A DNA stretch of 64,000 bases from positions 186,001 through 250,000 of the forward strand of contig NZ_JAFMYV010000007.1 of NCBI RefSeq assembly GCF_017353185.1, in the 5' to 3' direction. Positions 1-9,101 of this stretch are shown here, one piece after another. The position numbers and the translations under genes are program-made. Every line of letters begins with the position of its first letter. The first letter of the stretch is position 1. Origin of the DNA: Fibrella rubiginis (GTDB lineage Bacteria; Bacteroidota; Bacteroidia; Cytophagales; Spirosomataceae). The notes under the pieces were generated by a model that made no database searches, had not been told where the DNA came from, and saw only the letters and a program-made list of their open reading frames with translations.

Positions 1-502
1 TGATCAACCTACTGATCAACAGCGGTTTGTGATATCAAAAGAGCTGCATCTGAGCCGCCTTCATGCTCCTCACGGTGTTGCCCGCGACGAGCATTATTGC
101 CGTAGGCAAGTGGCGCTGACCATGCTCAACGACATGCGTACGCAGCAAGCTGAAGGGCGCTGGAACGGGCAACCTTTTTGTCAGGCGCAGATCACGACCT
201 ATGCTCCCAATGGACAAGCGTATCTCGTACTGTCCATTGCCAAATCGTCGCCGCCCTCTACCACCAATAGTAGCATCAACATTGGCTTACCCATCACCGA
301 TGATCTTCGCCACGTCATCGCCTTTCTGGACGACCCCGCCATTCCCCGCACCGACGTCGGCGATACCTGCGAACGCTGCCCCATCACCGACTGCACCGTC
401 CGCGCCGCCCCAGCCACGGTGTTGGCTAAAGGTGAGCAGGTTGAGCGTGTAAAATTGGCGATTGATGGGTTAAGAGAGAAAGGACTGGACAATGCACAAT
501 GA
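1..502 (+). CDS. XRE-type transcriptional regulator, C-terminal part (5' truncated by window)
   Basis: The reading frame is open to the window edge, so only about 165 C-terminal residues are visible. A GTG at position 29 is an internal codon rather than a convincing start. Near the end is a cysteine cluster, CERCPITDC, followed by VRAAP. It resembles the C-terminal domain found after the helix-turn-helix in XRE-family regulators of the DUF2083 type. No HTH is visible because the N-terminus lies outside. The last nine codons and the stop lie inside the left arm of a 77-bp perfect palindrome. Family assignment rests on the cysteine motif and is moderate; the ligand or target genes cannot be inferred. 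Confidence 0.5.
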   Translation, partial: DQPTDQQRFVISKELHLSRLHAPHGVARDEHYCRRQVALTMLNDMRTQQAEGRWNGQPFCQAQITTYAPNGQAYLVLSIAKSSPPSTTNSSINIGLPITDDLRHVIAFLDDPAIPRTDVGDTCERCPITDCTVRAAPATVLAKGEQVERVKLAIDGLREKGLDNAQ

Positions 503-645
503 AGCATGCATAATGGTTGTCGAGGCGAACGTACCACGGACTTTAGTCCGTAAATAGTGTGTAGCACATACGGACTAAAGTCCGTGGTACGTTCGCCTCG
601 ACAACCATTATGCATGCTTCATTGTGCATTGTCCAGTCCTTTCTC
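476..645. repeat. Long perfect palindrome, 77-bp arms, 16-nt loop
   Basis: Arms 476-552 and 569-645 are exact reverse complements around a 16-nt loop. The outer 27 bases of the left arm are the 3' coding end of the preceding regulator, mirrored on the far side of the loop. The arm carries the heptamer-like AATGCACAATG and the module ACGGACTTTAGTCCGT, itself palindromic. There is no T-tract typical of an intrinsic terminator, although an RNA hairpin of this size should still block 3' exonucleases. Confidence 0.95.
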
Positions 646-706
646 CCGAACTTTGCTACCCAAAACCCTCGTTACCCTCTAGCGACGCTTACAACCGCGA
701 CTTGTT

Positions 707-2023
707 TTGAAAACCAAAGGCTTACTTAAGAATAAAATCAATATTGTCACGCTGGGCTGCTCGAAGAATCTGGTCGATTCGGAGACATTGTATACCCAAT
801 TGCGGGGCAACGGCATGGCCGTCACGCACGAGTCGAAGAAGGATGATGCCAACATTGTGGTGATCAATACCTGCGGCTTCATCGACAATGCCAAAGAAGA
901 ATCCATCAATACGATCCTGCGCTATGTCGATGCCAAAGAAGCGGGGGTGGTGGATAAAGTATACGTAACAGGTTGTTTGTCACACCGGTACAAGGATGAA
1001 CTGGAAGTGGAAATGCCCACTGTCGATGCGTGGTTTGGTACCAACGAACTGCCCCGATTACTAAAAACCCTCCGCGCCGATTACAAGCATGAGCTAGTGG
1101 GCGAACGGCTGCTGACCACCCCGGCGCACTACGCGTATTTGAAGATCGCCGAAGGTTGCGACCGCCCCTGTTCGTTCTGCGCCATCCCACTCATGCGCGG
1201 TCATCACGTCTCGCGCCCCATGGACGAGCTGGTGATGGAAGCCAGATCACTGGCCCGGCGTGGCACCAAAGAACTGATTCTCATTGCCCAGGATCTGACC
1301 TATTATGGCCTCGATCTGGATAAAAAACGCAGCCTCGCCACCCTCGTAGACCGCCTTGCCGACGTGGAGGGCATCGACTGGATACGGTTGCAATATGCCT
1401 ACCCGTCGGGTTTTCCGCTCGATGTGCTCGACGTCATGCGCGACCGGCCCAACGTCTGTAATTACCTCGACATGCCCCTGCAAACGGGGTCTACGGAGTT
1501 GCTGAAGCTGATGCGTCGGGGCATTACGCGCCAAAAAACGGAGGAACTGGTCCACACGATTCGCGAGAAAGTGCCGGGTATTCACCTGCGCACCACGCTC
1601 ATTGTGGGCCACCCCGGCGAAACTGACGCGCTCTTTGAGGAAACCCTTGACTTCGTCGACCGGATGCGCTTCGACCGGCTGGGCACGTTTACCTACTCGC
1701 ACGAAGATCAGACGCACTCATACTCCATGCCCGACGATATCCCTGCCGAGGTGAAACAGGAACGCGCCGATGCCATTATGGCCGTGCAGGAGGGTATTTC
1801 GCACGAAAAGAACCTTGCCAAAATCGGCCAAACCTACAACGTATTGTTTGACCGGAAGGAAGGCGGCTACTTCATCGGCCGCACTGAGTTCGACTCACCG
1901 GAAGTAGACAACGAAGTGCTGGTGCCCATCACCAAAAGCACCTACGTCCGCCTCGGCGACTTCGCCCCCGTCCGCATCACCGATGCACAGCCGTTTGATT
2001 TATACGGGGAATTAGCCGTCTAA
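707..2023 (+). CDS. rimO: Ribosomal protein uS12 methylthiotransferase RimO
   Basis: This is a radical-SAM methylthiotransferase that adds a methylthio group to the conserved aspartate of ribosomal protein S12 in the cytoplasm. At 438 aa it is full length. The N-terminal UPF0004 domain has GCSKNLVDSE and CGFIDNAKEES. The radical-SAM cluster motif is C151-x3-C155-x2-C158 (EGCDRPCSFC). A TRAM-like C-terminal domain follows (FDRKEGGYFIGRTEFDSPEVD). The start is TTG, chosen because the N-terminus MKTKGLLKNKINIVTLG matches what is usual for Bacteroidetes RimO. The stop codon lies in an 11-bp hairpin arm that ends the transcript. Neighbours are unrelated. Confidence 0.95.
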   Translation: MKTKGLLKNKINIVTLGCSKNLVDSETLYTQLRGNGMAVTHESKKDDANIVVINTCGFIDNAKEESINTILRYVDAKEAGVVDKVYVTGCLSHRYKDELEVEMPTVDAWFGTNELPRLLKTLRADYKHELVGERLLTTPAHYAYLKIAEGCDRPCSFCAIPLMRGHHVSRPMDELVMEARSLARRGTKELILIAQDLTYYGLDLDKKRSLATLVDRLADVEGIDWIRLQYAYPSGFPLDVLDVMRDRPNVCNYLDMPLQTGSTELLKLMRRGITRQKTEELVHTIREKVPGIHLRTTLIVGHPGETDALFEETLDFVDRMRFDRLGTFTYSHEDQTHSYSMPDDIPAEVKQERADAIMAVQEGISHEKNLAKIGQTYNVLFDRKEGGYFIGRTEFDSPEVDNEVLVPITKSTYVRLGDFAPVRITDAQPFDLYGELAV

Positions 2024-2060
2024 CGGAGTGGGGCGCATAGCCCGATTTGCTCCGTTAGAC
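2018..2060. terminator. Hairpin at the rimO 3' end, between convergent genes
   Basis: GTCTAACGGAG (2018-2028) pairs exactly with CTCCGTTAGAC (2050-2060) around a 21-nt loop. The rimO stop TAA is inside the left arm. The next gene converges from the other strand, so the hairpin may serve both. There is no clear T-tract, so intrinsic termination is an inference. Confidence 0.45.
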
Positions 2061-2112
2061 TATTCGCTCACCTAATGCCTCAAACAGCGGGTGTTCATTG
2101 GCCGGGGCCTTG

Positions 2113-3150
2113 CTACTGATCGGCCCTAGCAGCCTGCAGCAACTCGCGCTCAAGATCGGCTACGCTCGGTAATGTACCCCGCAGGTCGGTGGGAATGCTC
2201 TCTGTGAGGCGATACTCGGCAACACCGATGGGCTTGTTAATGTCTTTCAACGCATATTCGGCAACGACTTTGTCCTTGTCCTGACAAATTAACAGACCCA
2301 CGCTGGGTTGGTCAGCGTCTGTTTTTAGCTGGTCATCCACAACCGACAGGTAAAAGTTTAGCTTACCGGCAAACTCAGGCTGGAACTTGCCCCGTTTCAA
2401 CTCGACTACCACGTAGCAGCGCAGTTTCAAGTGGTAAAACAGCAAATCAAGGTAAAAATCCTGATCGCCTACTTCGAGGTGGTACTGCTTACCAACGAAG
2501 GCGAATCCGGCACCCAGTTCAAGCAAAAACTTGGTGATATGGCTGGTTAGCGCGTTTTCGAGATCCTTCTCCTGATAATCGTCCTGCAACGTCAAAAAAT
2601 CAAACAGGTAGGGATCTTTAGTTAACTGCTGGGCAAGGTCTGACTGTAGAGCCAGCAAGCGATTATCGAAATTAGTGATCGCTTTACCTTGCCGTTCATG
2701 CAGCCCCGACTTGATTTGCAGACTGAGTATATCGCGTGACCAACCATTTTCGAGTGCTTTGGCAACGTAGAAGTCGCGCACTTCAGCAGACTTTACTTTG
2801 TCGAGCAGGATGACATGGTGTGCCCACGGCAATTGGGCAACGGGTCGTTGCCCAATTAAAAAGTCGGGATAAGTTGCCGCAAACTGCTTCATGTATTTAA
2901 TGTTGCGGTGCGACAGGCCTTTCATTACAGGAAACTCCCGTTGTAAATCCGCTGCTAATTGAGCTGTCACCTTATCACCCCATTGCGCGGCTTGCTGTCG
3001 CTCAAGAATGGCTTTTCCTATGTGCCAGTAGAGGCGCAACAACTCTGTGTTGGCTACTACAATGGCCCGCAGGCGGGTTTGGCGGATGGTAGCTTTGAGG
3101 TCAGCCAGTAGTTGGCCGTATTCATCGGGTAGTGTTTGTGTCATGGCCAC
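2113..3150 (-). CDS. YhcG-family PD-(D/E)XK nuclease (DUF1016)
   Basis: The N-terminal DUF1016 helical domain is recognisable by TELLRLYWHIGKAI, LSHRNIKYMKQF and LPWAHHVILLDKV. The C-terminal nuclease fold carries the motif around D231-D235 (DFYLDLLFYH) followed by E250-x-K252 (VELKRGKF), a complete catalytic set. Length (345 aa) is normal. The family is widespread and often sits near restriction systems or mobile DNA; its role is not firmly established, with DNA repair or defence suggested. Here it stands alone between rimO and a lipoprotein gene. The start could be M1 or M3. Confidence 0.88.
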   Translation of the reverse strand: MAMTQTLPDEYGQLLADLKATIRQTRLRAIVVANTELLRLYWHIGKAILERQQAAQWGDKVTAQLAADLQREFPVMKGLSHRNIKYMKQFAATYPDFLIGQRPVAQLPWAHHVILLDKVKSAEVRDFYVAKALENGWSRDILSLQIKSGLHERQGKAITNFDNRLLALQSDLAQQLTKDPYLFDFLTLQDDYQEKDLENALTSHITKFLLELGAGFAFVGKQYHLEVGDQDFYLDLLFYHLKLRCYVVVELKRGKFQPEFAGKLNFYLSVVDDQLKTDADQPSVGLLICQDKDKVVAEYALKDINKPIGVAEYRLTESIPTDLRGTLPSVADLERELLQAARADQ

Positions 3151-3178
3151 GCAATATAGGGCGTGCTAATCCTGGCTA

Positions 3179-3943
3179 CTACTCCTCTACGCCACTTGCC
3201 CCCAGTGCCTCAAACAGCGTATGCCAGTACCGGGTGATGGTAGGCTTGTTCTCTTTAGCTGAGGCGGTGGCGGAAAAGGGTAATACCAGCCGGACGGCGG
3301 GCGAGCCAATGGGGTATTGTTCGCCCAAGAGCTTGGCGTCGGTTTTAGCCCATTCGTCGGCCTGGGCGGTGGTGGCGGGGGGTGTTTTATGAAAATCACG
3401 TCTGCCGGGGCCGGTCATGCTTTCGACCATATCGCTCAGATAATACGCCCACACCGTTCGGCCCGATTCGTTTGCCTGGGCCAGTACGTCGAGGCTACCC
3501 CACAGGTCGGTGTGCTGGTTGGAGGAGCCGGAATTGGGCTGGTCGAGTTTGGCGAGAACTTGCCGTTGCAGCGTGGCCTGTTCGCGGGTGAGTTGCAGTT
3601 CGTAGTCAGTTTGGGCAGCGTCGCGGTCGGTGGGGCTGGCTCCTTCCAGGTCGGGCAGCGGCGTCCGGGCGGTCAGCGATAAGGCGCGGGCTTTGGCGGT
3701 GTTATCGTGGACAAAATAGACCGCTACCCGATCTCCTTTCTGATGCACATGTTGAGTAATCGCCTCACGGATAACGCGTTCGTACCTGGCGTGCGCTTCG
3801 GTATCAGCCCCGCCGGGCTGGTTGCTCAGGCTTTTGTCGATGAAAAAAACGGTGTAGCTCGGTTCATCGGCGGCTACAGGGCGGTCTTTTTTGGACGAAC
3901 AGGCGGTAAGCAGGACGAGCAGGAAAAGCAGAGGACGGGACAT
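3179..3943 (-). CDS. Lipoprotein with a VWA-like domain, unknown function
   Basis: The protein starts with a lipoprotein signal (LLFLLVLLTACSS), placing it in the envelope. After the lipobox comes a Ser/Lys/Asp-rich linker, then YTVFFIDKSLSNQ. This hydrophobic strand followed by D-x-S resembles the metal-binding start of a von Willebrand A domain. A later strand, TVWAYYLSDMVES, fits the same fold. No enzyme motif is seen. A TACCTTTG box ends 4 nt before the ATG, so it probably has its own near-leaderless promoter and is not simply the last gene of the upstream flippase operon. VWA assignment is moderate. Confidence 0.7.
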   Translation of the reverse strand: MSRPLLFLLVLLTACSSKKDRPVAADEPSYTVFFIDKSLSNQPGGADTEAHARYERVIREAITQHVHQKGDRVAVYFVHDNTAKARALSLTARTPLPDLEGASPTDRDAAQTDYELQLTREQATLQRQVLAKLDQPNSGSSNQHTDLWGSLDVLAQANESGRTVWAYYLSDMVESMTGPGRRDFHKTPPATTAQADEWAKTDAKLLGEQYPIGSPAVRLVLPFSATASAKENKPTITRYWHTLFEALGASGVEE

Positions 3944-3947
3944 GCCG

Positions 3948-3955
3948 CAAAGGTA
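3948..3955 (-). promoter_or_regulatory. Bacteroidetes -7 box TACCTTTG, 4 nt before ATG
   Basis: On the minus strand TACCTTTG matches the Bacteroidetes sigma-ABfr -7 consensus TAnnTTTG, followed by CGGC and the ATG at 3943. This predicts a leaderless or nearly leaderless transcript. No clear -33 TTTG is present at the usual spacing. Confidence 0.5.
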
Positions 3956-3978
3956 AGTTTCTCGCTGTAGCGCTGAAC

Positions 3979-5010
3979 CTATAGAGTCTTGGAGACCTTG
4001 TATGTTTTTGTTTTTTCGCCCCCCCGCAAAAAGCGGAGTGCCGCCAGGAAACCCAGCGCACTGAAGCCAAAATTCACCAGCGTGATGATCGCGTGCGAAA
4101 ACGTGGCCCAGACCGTACCGGCTACCAGCGACATGCCATAGGCAACCAATCCCCGGCTGGCCAGGAAATGGTACGAGCCAATATTGGCCTGCGTAGGAAT
4201 GGTGAGGCTACCGAGCGAGGTAAGCGCAAAAACGGTCAACGCCGCCGAATCGGGCAGGTTTTCGGTGATGGGTAATGCCCGGAACAGCGACGCCAGCACC
4301 ACCAGCGACAGGCCGTGAATGCAAAACGTGGTGAGCCAGTAGAGGCTGGGCCGTTCCACACTCCGGATGCTCATCAGCCCCCGGCGGAACCCGTCTACCC
4401 GTTCACGCAATCGAATTCGCTGAGCCAGGCGTTGTACCGATTGCCATCGAAATACACTCCGTAAGCCGATGATTGTCAAGGTTATACAAACTAAAAGGCC
4501 CGCTGCCAAGCCCGCCCAATGACCACCCGACATAGCTGAAAACCAGTCTGGTAGCTGCATGTATTGTTGCACATAGGTTAGCAGTCGCCCCGATTCGAGC
4601 AACAGCGTAAGTGACAGAAAAACAGCCGTAGCCAGCAGGTCGACCAGCCGTTCGGTGATGATGGAGCCGACACTTTCGGTAATGGGCACGTTGTCGCTTC
4701 GCTGGAGCAACGTACAGCGCAGCAATTCGCCCGAACCGGGAATAATGACACTGGAGGCACTACCCGCCAGCATCGCCGACAGGGCACGCCCCGCCGAGGG
4801 TGTGTGGCCTAGCCCCTGCAACAGCATCCGCCAGCGTACGGCCCGCAAAATGGTCTGGATGCCCATGACCAGAGCCGTAACGGCGATCCACCCGCGCGAT
4901 GCTTTCTGAAACTGGTCGAGCAAACTAGCCAGCGGCATACCGCGCAACGCGTAGGCAAGCAGCGCAAAAGCCAGCAACACGGGGATGACCTGTTTCAGTA
5001 ATTTCTTCAT
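3979..5010 (-). CDS. Flippase-like membrane protein (lysylphosphatidylglycerol synthase TM family)
   Basis: This is a 343-aa integral membrane protein with about eight hydrophobic segments. It has features of the UPF0104/AglD-like family: an early RAVRWRMLLQGLGH segment, SGELLRCTLL, ITERLVDLLATAVFL, and a late SLGSLTIPTQANIGSYHFLASRGL segment. Members are thought to move lipid-linked sugars or lipids across membranes. It is the last gene of a minus-strand operon, 7 bp after a GT2 gene and downstream of DUF2304 and a DPM-like glycosyltransferase. That context supports a role with a polyprenyl-phosphate sugar. The specific substrate is unknown. Confidence 0.82.
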   Translation of the reverse strand: MKKLLKQVIPVLLAFALLAYALRGMPLASLLDQFQKASRGWIAVTALVMGIQTILRAVRWRMLLQGLGHTPSAGRALSAMLAGSASSVIIPGSGELLRCTLLQRSDNVPITESVGSIITERLVDLLATAVFLSLTLLLESGRLLTYVQQYMQLPDWFSAMSGGHWAGLAAGLLVCITLTIIGLRSVFRWQSVQRLAQRIRLRERVDGFRRGLMSIRSVERPSLYWLTTFCIHGLSLVVLASLFRALPITENLPDSAALTVFALTSLGSLTIPTQANIGSYHFLASRGLVAYGMSLVAGTVWATFSHAIITLVNFGFSALGFLAALRFLRGGEKTKTYKVSKTL

Positions 5011-5017
5011 GGATGTG

Positions 5018-5758
5018 TTACTTCCTTTGCCTAAAACGGTGGTGCAAAATACGCAACCAGAGTATCAGGGGAGCTTTTTTGCTGTTCAAGTGCCAGGCTA
5101 AGGTCATTTCGCGGAGGCCCCGAAGTACACTTTGCCAGCCGTTGTTTGAGGCCCCGCCCGCCCGCATACGGACCAAAACCTCAGGGATGTAACGGGGCGT
5201 AAAGCCGGGTATGTGCAAGACGCGGAACATCAGTTCGTAGTCGGCGGCGAGGGTGAGTTCAGTGCGGAAGCCACCTGTTTGCAGAAGCAATTCGCGGCGA
5301 ACAAAAAAGGCGGGATGGGCGGGCGCATGGCCCTGGTCAAAAAAACGGCTCGAAAACGGCCGCACCTGCCAGTACCGAGTTACCCGGTCCTGTGCATCGA
5401 CGTAGACCAGGTCACCATAAACTGCCCCCACGGTAGGGTTAGCAAACTGAGCGACTACCTGCGCCAGCACTCGGTCATGGGCATAGATGTCATCGGCGTT
5501 GAGGAAAGCAACTACGTCGCCGGTGGCGCGGCCGACGCCTTTATTCATGGCGTCATAAATACCCTGGTCCGGCTCCGATGTCCAGCCCGACAGTTGGTTG
5601 TCATACCGCTTGAGCAAGTCGACGGTGCCGTCGGTAGAGCCGCCGTCCAGAACAAGATACTCCAGGTCGACATCTCGTTGCGCCAGTACCGATTGCAGGG
5701 TGCGTTCCAGTACAGATGCGGCATTGTAGGCGACGGTGATGACGGTAATTTTCATCAA
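5018..5758 (-). CDS. Glycosyltransferase family 2
   Basis: This 246-aa GT-A-fold enzyme starts with KITVITVAYNAASVLERTL. It then has YLVLDGGSTDGTVDLL and FLNADDIYAHD, the DxD-like metal and nucleotide-sugar site. These proteins add a sugar to a polysaccharide or lipid carrier on the cytoplasmic face. A conserved HPAFFVRRELL lies mid-protein. It sits between DUF2304 (6 bp upstream) and the flippase gene in one minus-strand operon. Donor and acceptor cannot be read from sequence. Confidence 0.9.
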   Translation of the reverse strand: MMKITVITVAYNAASVLERTLQSVLAQRDVDLEYLVLDGGSTDGTVDLLKRYDNQLSGWTSEPDQGIYDAMNKGVGRATGDVVAFLNADDIYAHDRVLAQVVAQFANPTVGAVYGDLVYVDAQDRVTRYWQVRPFSSRFFDQGHAPAHPAFFVRRELLLQTGGFRTELTLAADYELMFRVLHIPGFTPRYIPEVLVRMRAGGASNNGWQSVLRGLREMTLAWHLNSKKAPLILWLRILHHRFRQRK

Positions 5759-5764
5759 CAGCCG

Positions 5765-6097
5765 CTACGCCTGGTTCAGGGGCTTGGCCTGATTCAGCGT
5801 CATGTTGCGGATGATTTCGGTTTGGGTGCGTTCAATCCGCCTAATTTTTGAATAGAAGACGACCATCCCGATAAAGAATACAACCCCGCCAATGTAAATG
5901 ACCAGGTCAACACCACGGCCAACACCTACCGCGACGGCAATCTGCGTCGACAGTTCGGGGAAGAGTACCAGTGCTACGCCCGCCAGGGCCACCACAATCA
6001 GCGAGAGGCGGTAGAAGGTCTGGTTTTGTAAACGGGTCAGAAATAGCAACACCAGCGCCAGCAAGGGCAGGGCAAGCAGAATTTTTATGGGCGTCAT
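5765..6097 (-). CDS. DUF2304 membrane protein
   Basis: This 110-aa protein has three hydrophobic segments (residues about 5-20, 30-48 and 62-82) and a charged tail with SKIRRIERTQTEIIRN, typical of DUF2304. Such proteins usually follow a dolichyl-phosphate-mannose-synthase-like glycosyltransferase and are thought to anchor or assist it. That is the arrangement here, with a 4-bp start/stop overlap (6094-6097). The biochemical role is not established. Confidence 0.85.
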   Translation of the reverse strand: MTPIKILLALPLLALVLLFLTRLQNQTFYRLSLIVVALAGVALVLFPELSTQIAVAVGVGRGVDLVIYIGGVVFFIGMVVFYSKIRRIERTQTEIIRNMTLNQAKPLNQA

Positions 6098-6786
6098 AAC
6101 AGTAACTTCTTCAGAATGAGGTCGATCAGAATATTAAAGGCGTTCAGCGCACTTTGTCCTTTCTGTTTCGAATAGTCTGTATAGATAATGTGCACCGGCA
6201 CTTCCCGGTAGCGCAGCCGATGTTGCCGAATCAGCGACAGAATTTCGGTGGCGTGGGCCATGCGGTTTTCCGTAATCTGAATGGCGGCAAGGGCGCGGCG
6301 GTTCATGGCCCGGAACCCATTGTGGGCGTCGGTGAGCCACAGGCCGGTAGTTACGCCATTAACGATGGTGGCTACTTTTAACAAGGCCCGGCGAAGCACC
6401 GGTACAGCTTCAACGTCGTTGGCCCGTTGAAACCGAGACCCCAGGGCAATGTCAGCCTCACCTACCTTCACGGGGGCGAGCAGGGTCTGAATTTCGCGGT
6501 GATCATGTTGCCCGTCGGCGTCGAAATGAACGACGTATTCGGCCCCCTGTAGTAGGGCATAGCGCATACCCGTTTGCAGGGCCGCTCCCTGACCCAGATT
6601 GATAGGGTGGCGGAGATAATGCAGGCTCAAATCCTGGATAGTGTCGAGCGTATTGTCGGCAGAACAGTCATCGATCACGACTACCGAATACCCCTCGTAG
6701 ACCAGCGGCAGCAGCGTTTGGCGCAGTGCGGCGGCTTCGTTGTAGGTGGGCACGACCACAAAAGTAGAGGCATTTGACGTGGGCAT
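6094..6786 (-). CDS. DPM1-like glycosyltransferase family 2
   Basis: The 230-aa single-domain GT2 begins TFVVVPTYNEAAALRQTL and has VVIDDCSADNT, FDADGQHDH (DxD metal site), HNGFRAMNRRAL and HATEILSLI. These match polyprenol-phosphate sugar synthases, which transfer a sugar from a nucleotide donor to a lipid phosphate at the inner membrane. It is the first gene of the operon running to the flippase gene. There is no C-terminal TM pair, consistent with reliance on the overlapping DUF2304 protein for membrane association. Confidence 0.88.
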   Translation of the reverse strand: MPTSNASTFVVVPTYNEAAALRQTLLPLVYEGYSVVVIDDCSADNTLDTIQDLSLHYLRHPINLGQGAALQTGMRYALLQGAEYVVHFDADGQHDHREIQTLLAPVKVGEADIALGSRFQRANDVEAVPVLRRALLKVATIVNGVTTGLWLTDAHNGFRAMNRRALAAIQITENRMAHATEILSLIRQHRLRYREVPVHIIYTDYSKQKGQSALNAFNILIDLILKKLLL

Positions 6787-7007
6787 ACGGTAGGGGCGGC
6801 GGGGCGCGTTAGGGTCTTACGCCAAGCCTTACCAAAGATAATGCCAAAACAGACGTTTTGCCCCTTCCAGGACCACAAGACCGTAATTCTGGCATGGTAT
6901 TCGTACTCAGCCAACGAAACTATTTTATCATTTTAACCTAGCCTACGTGCGTAAGACTGTAGTTTTATGGTGTAAACTCACCTGAGCGAACGTCTGATTG
7001 ATTACCC

Positions 7008-9101
7008 ATGTCAAAGAAAAAGCGGCCTGCTAACCCGGCAACCCCGGCGGCCCCCCCTAGCCCCAGAACCGTAAACGTATTGGCCGCAAACCCTGTTCAG
7101 GCCAGCAAACCACAGCCCGTTGCCCCCATTCTTCCCAAACCCGCCGACCCCAACGAACTGATTCGTTTCGACCGGCGCACCAACTGGACACTGGGCATCA
7201 TCACGGGCCTGTTTCTGCTCATGGTGCTCGGTAAGATGCACTACGTGTCGCTCCCCATCTGGAACACGCTTATCCCCGACGGCTCACCGACTACGCGCGG
7301 GCTGGTATCGGGCACACCGAAACAGATCCGGATGGACGATTATGCGGTGGGGGCGCCCTGGATTATCTCGAATGTAAACAACGGCATGACCGACACCAAC
7401 GAGGGGCTTGGCGGCTTAAAAACGCCGCTGCTGGTAGCACCCGTCAAGCATATCGTCACCATTTTCAAACCGGGCAACTGGGGCTACATGCTGCTTGATG
7501 CCGAACGAGGTTATGCCTGGGGCTACGACTTCAGTCCGTATGTGTTACTAATGGGGTCATTCCTGTTTTTCATGCTCATCACCCGAAGTCAGTACCTGCT
7601 TTCGCTGACGGGAGCGTTGGCCTTACTACTGTCGTCGGGTACGGTGTGGTGGTCATTCATCCCGTCTGGCATGGTCGGCTATTGTGGTTTAACGGCGGTA
7701 ACGGCGGTGTATCTGATGCGCGAAAAAACGCCCTGGAAAATGGCTCTGCTGGCGTTCGGACTGGTGTATTTGGCCATCGTTTATTTGCTGCTGTTGTATC
7801 CGCCCTATCAGGTGCCCATGTCATACCTGTACATGCTGGTGCTGGGTGGGTTCATGTATAATGAGCGGAAACGACTGTTTCCTTTGCCGTTCTGGGCCAT
7901 CAAGCTGGGCCTGCTCGTCGTGGCCCTAGCCATTTGTGGGGCATTGCTCTACCCGTTCTATAAAGACGTACAGGAAACGCTGGTTGCCGCCAGCAAAACA
8001 GTTTACCCCGGTCAGCGCAGCGAATCGGGCGGGTCAGGTTTTATAGCAAACTGGTATTCAGAATATTATAGCTGGATTACCAACTACCAGTCGTACCCCA
8101 AGAGCTGGCTGAACATCTGCGAAATGTCGCATTACCTGACCTTTGCCCCCGTGATTCTGCCCCTGACCGTCGTGCTGTTTGTTCAGCGGAAACGCATCGA
8201 CTGGATGCTGGCAGGTGCGGCTCTGTTTACGGTGGCAATGGCCATTTATGTAGAATATGGCTGGCCGAAATGGCTGGCCGAAAAAACGCTGGTGAGCATG
8301 TCGCCCAGCCGCCGGGCGCAGATTCCGCTGGGAGTGGGCAGCATCCTGCTTACGGTGGTGTACCTCAATGCCATTCGCGACTACGTAAGGCAGGTGCCGG
8401 TTTGGGTTAACGCGGCGGCTATTGCAGCCATCCTGGGCTTCATGATTTACACGGCCTGGGTGAACGTCAACGATTCGGAGGGTATTATCACCTCGTCGCA
8501 GACGTTTTTGCCGGTACTGTTTTTCGCGGCCATGAATGCGCTGTTGCTGTTCACCATCCAGTCGAAATATAGGATTACCCTGTTTTGTATCGGACTGATT
8601 CTCTTTCTGTTACCCAACCTCGGCGCCAACCCACTCTCGAAAGGGCTGACGCCCATCACCGACCATTTGCTTTATCGGGCGGTGAAGCCTCTGGTAGATC
8701 AAAACCCTGATGCCCGCTGGATTGTTAATGGCAGTCAGTATGTGACTTACCTGGTCACCGCTACGGGTGCCAAGCAGATTACGGGTGTGAAATACCTGCC
8801 CGAGCGTAAGCAGGTTTTTAAGGTGCTGGACCCAACCATGAAGCGCGATTCGGCCTATAACCGTTACGCTCACGTCACGTTCCAGACGTATATCAATCCG
8901 CAGCAACCCGACACCACTATTCTGGCGCAACAGTTCGAGGACGGCTACATCATTGCCGGTGATCCCTGTTCGCCGAAGTTCAAGAAGCTGAACGTGAAGT
9001 ATATGCTTTACGACCATGCCCCGCAGATTCCTTATGAAGTACGCTGCATGAAAAAAGCCGTTGAACTGGGGTCGATGACGATCTACGAACGGGTTGATTA
9101 A
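7008..9101 (+). CDS. Large polytopic membrane protein, unknown function (GT-C-like)
   Basis: This 697-aa protein has a Lys/Pro/Ala-rich cytoplasmic N-terminus (residues 1-55) and about twelve hydrophobic segments from residue 62 to 560. A large extracytoplasmic loop at about 80-165 contains WIISNVNNGMTDTNEGLGG. The C-terminal soluble domain is about 130 residues. The layout resembles GT-C transferases and polysaccharide-associated membrane proteins, but no diagnostic catalytic motif is certain. It is the only plus-strand gene in this glycan region. Its end overlaps the convergent GT4 gene by 4 bp. Confidence 0.65.
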   Translation: MSKKKRPANPATPAAPPSPRTVNVLAANPVQASKPQPVAPILPKPADPNELIRFDRRTNWTLGIITGLFLLMVLGKMHYVSLPIWNTLIPDGSPTTRGLVSGTPKQIRMDDYAVGAPWIISNVNNGMTDTNEGLGGLKTPLLVAPVKHIVTIFKPGNWGYMLLDAERGYAWGYDFSPYVLLMGSFLFFMLITRSQYLLSLTGALALLLSSGTVWWSFIPSGMVGYCGLTAVTAVYLMREKTPWKMALLAFGLVYLAIVYLLLLYPPYQVPMSYLYMLVLGGFMYNERKRLFPLPFWAIKLGLLVVALAICGALLYPFYKDVQETLVAASKTVYPGQRSESGGSGFIANWYSEYYSWITNYQSYPKSWLNICEMSHYLTFAPVILPLTVVLFVQRKRIDWMLAGAALFTVAMAIYVEYGWPKWLAEKTLVSMSPSRRAQIPLGVGSILLTVVYLNAIRDYVRQVPVWVNAAAIAAILGFMIYTAWVNVNDSEGIITSSQTFLPVLFFAAMNALLLFTIQSKYRITLFCIGLILFLLPNLGANPLSKGLTPITDHLLYRAVKPLVDQNPDARWIVNGSQYVTYLVTATGAKQITGVKYLPERKQVFKVLDPTMKRDSAYNRYAHVTFQTYINPQQPDTTILAQQFEDGYIIAGDPCSPKFKKLNVKYMLYDHAPQIPYEVRCMKKAVELGSMTIYERVD

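Noticed and set aside
199..615. 138-codon minus-strand frame over the first gene
   Set aside because: A shadow frame: it crosses the palindrome and lies antisense to the supported regulator frame.
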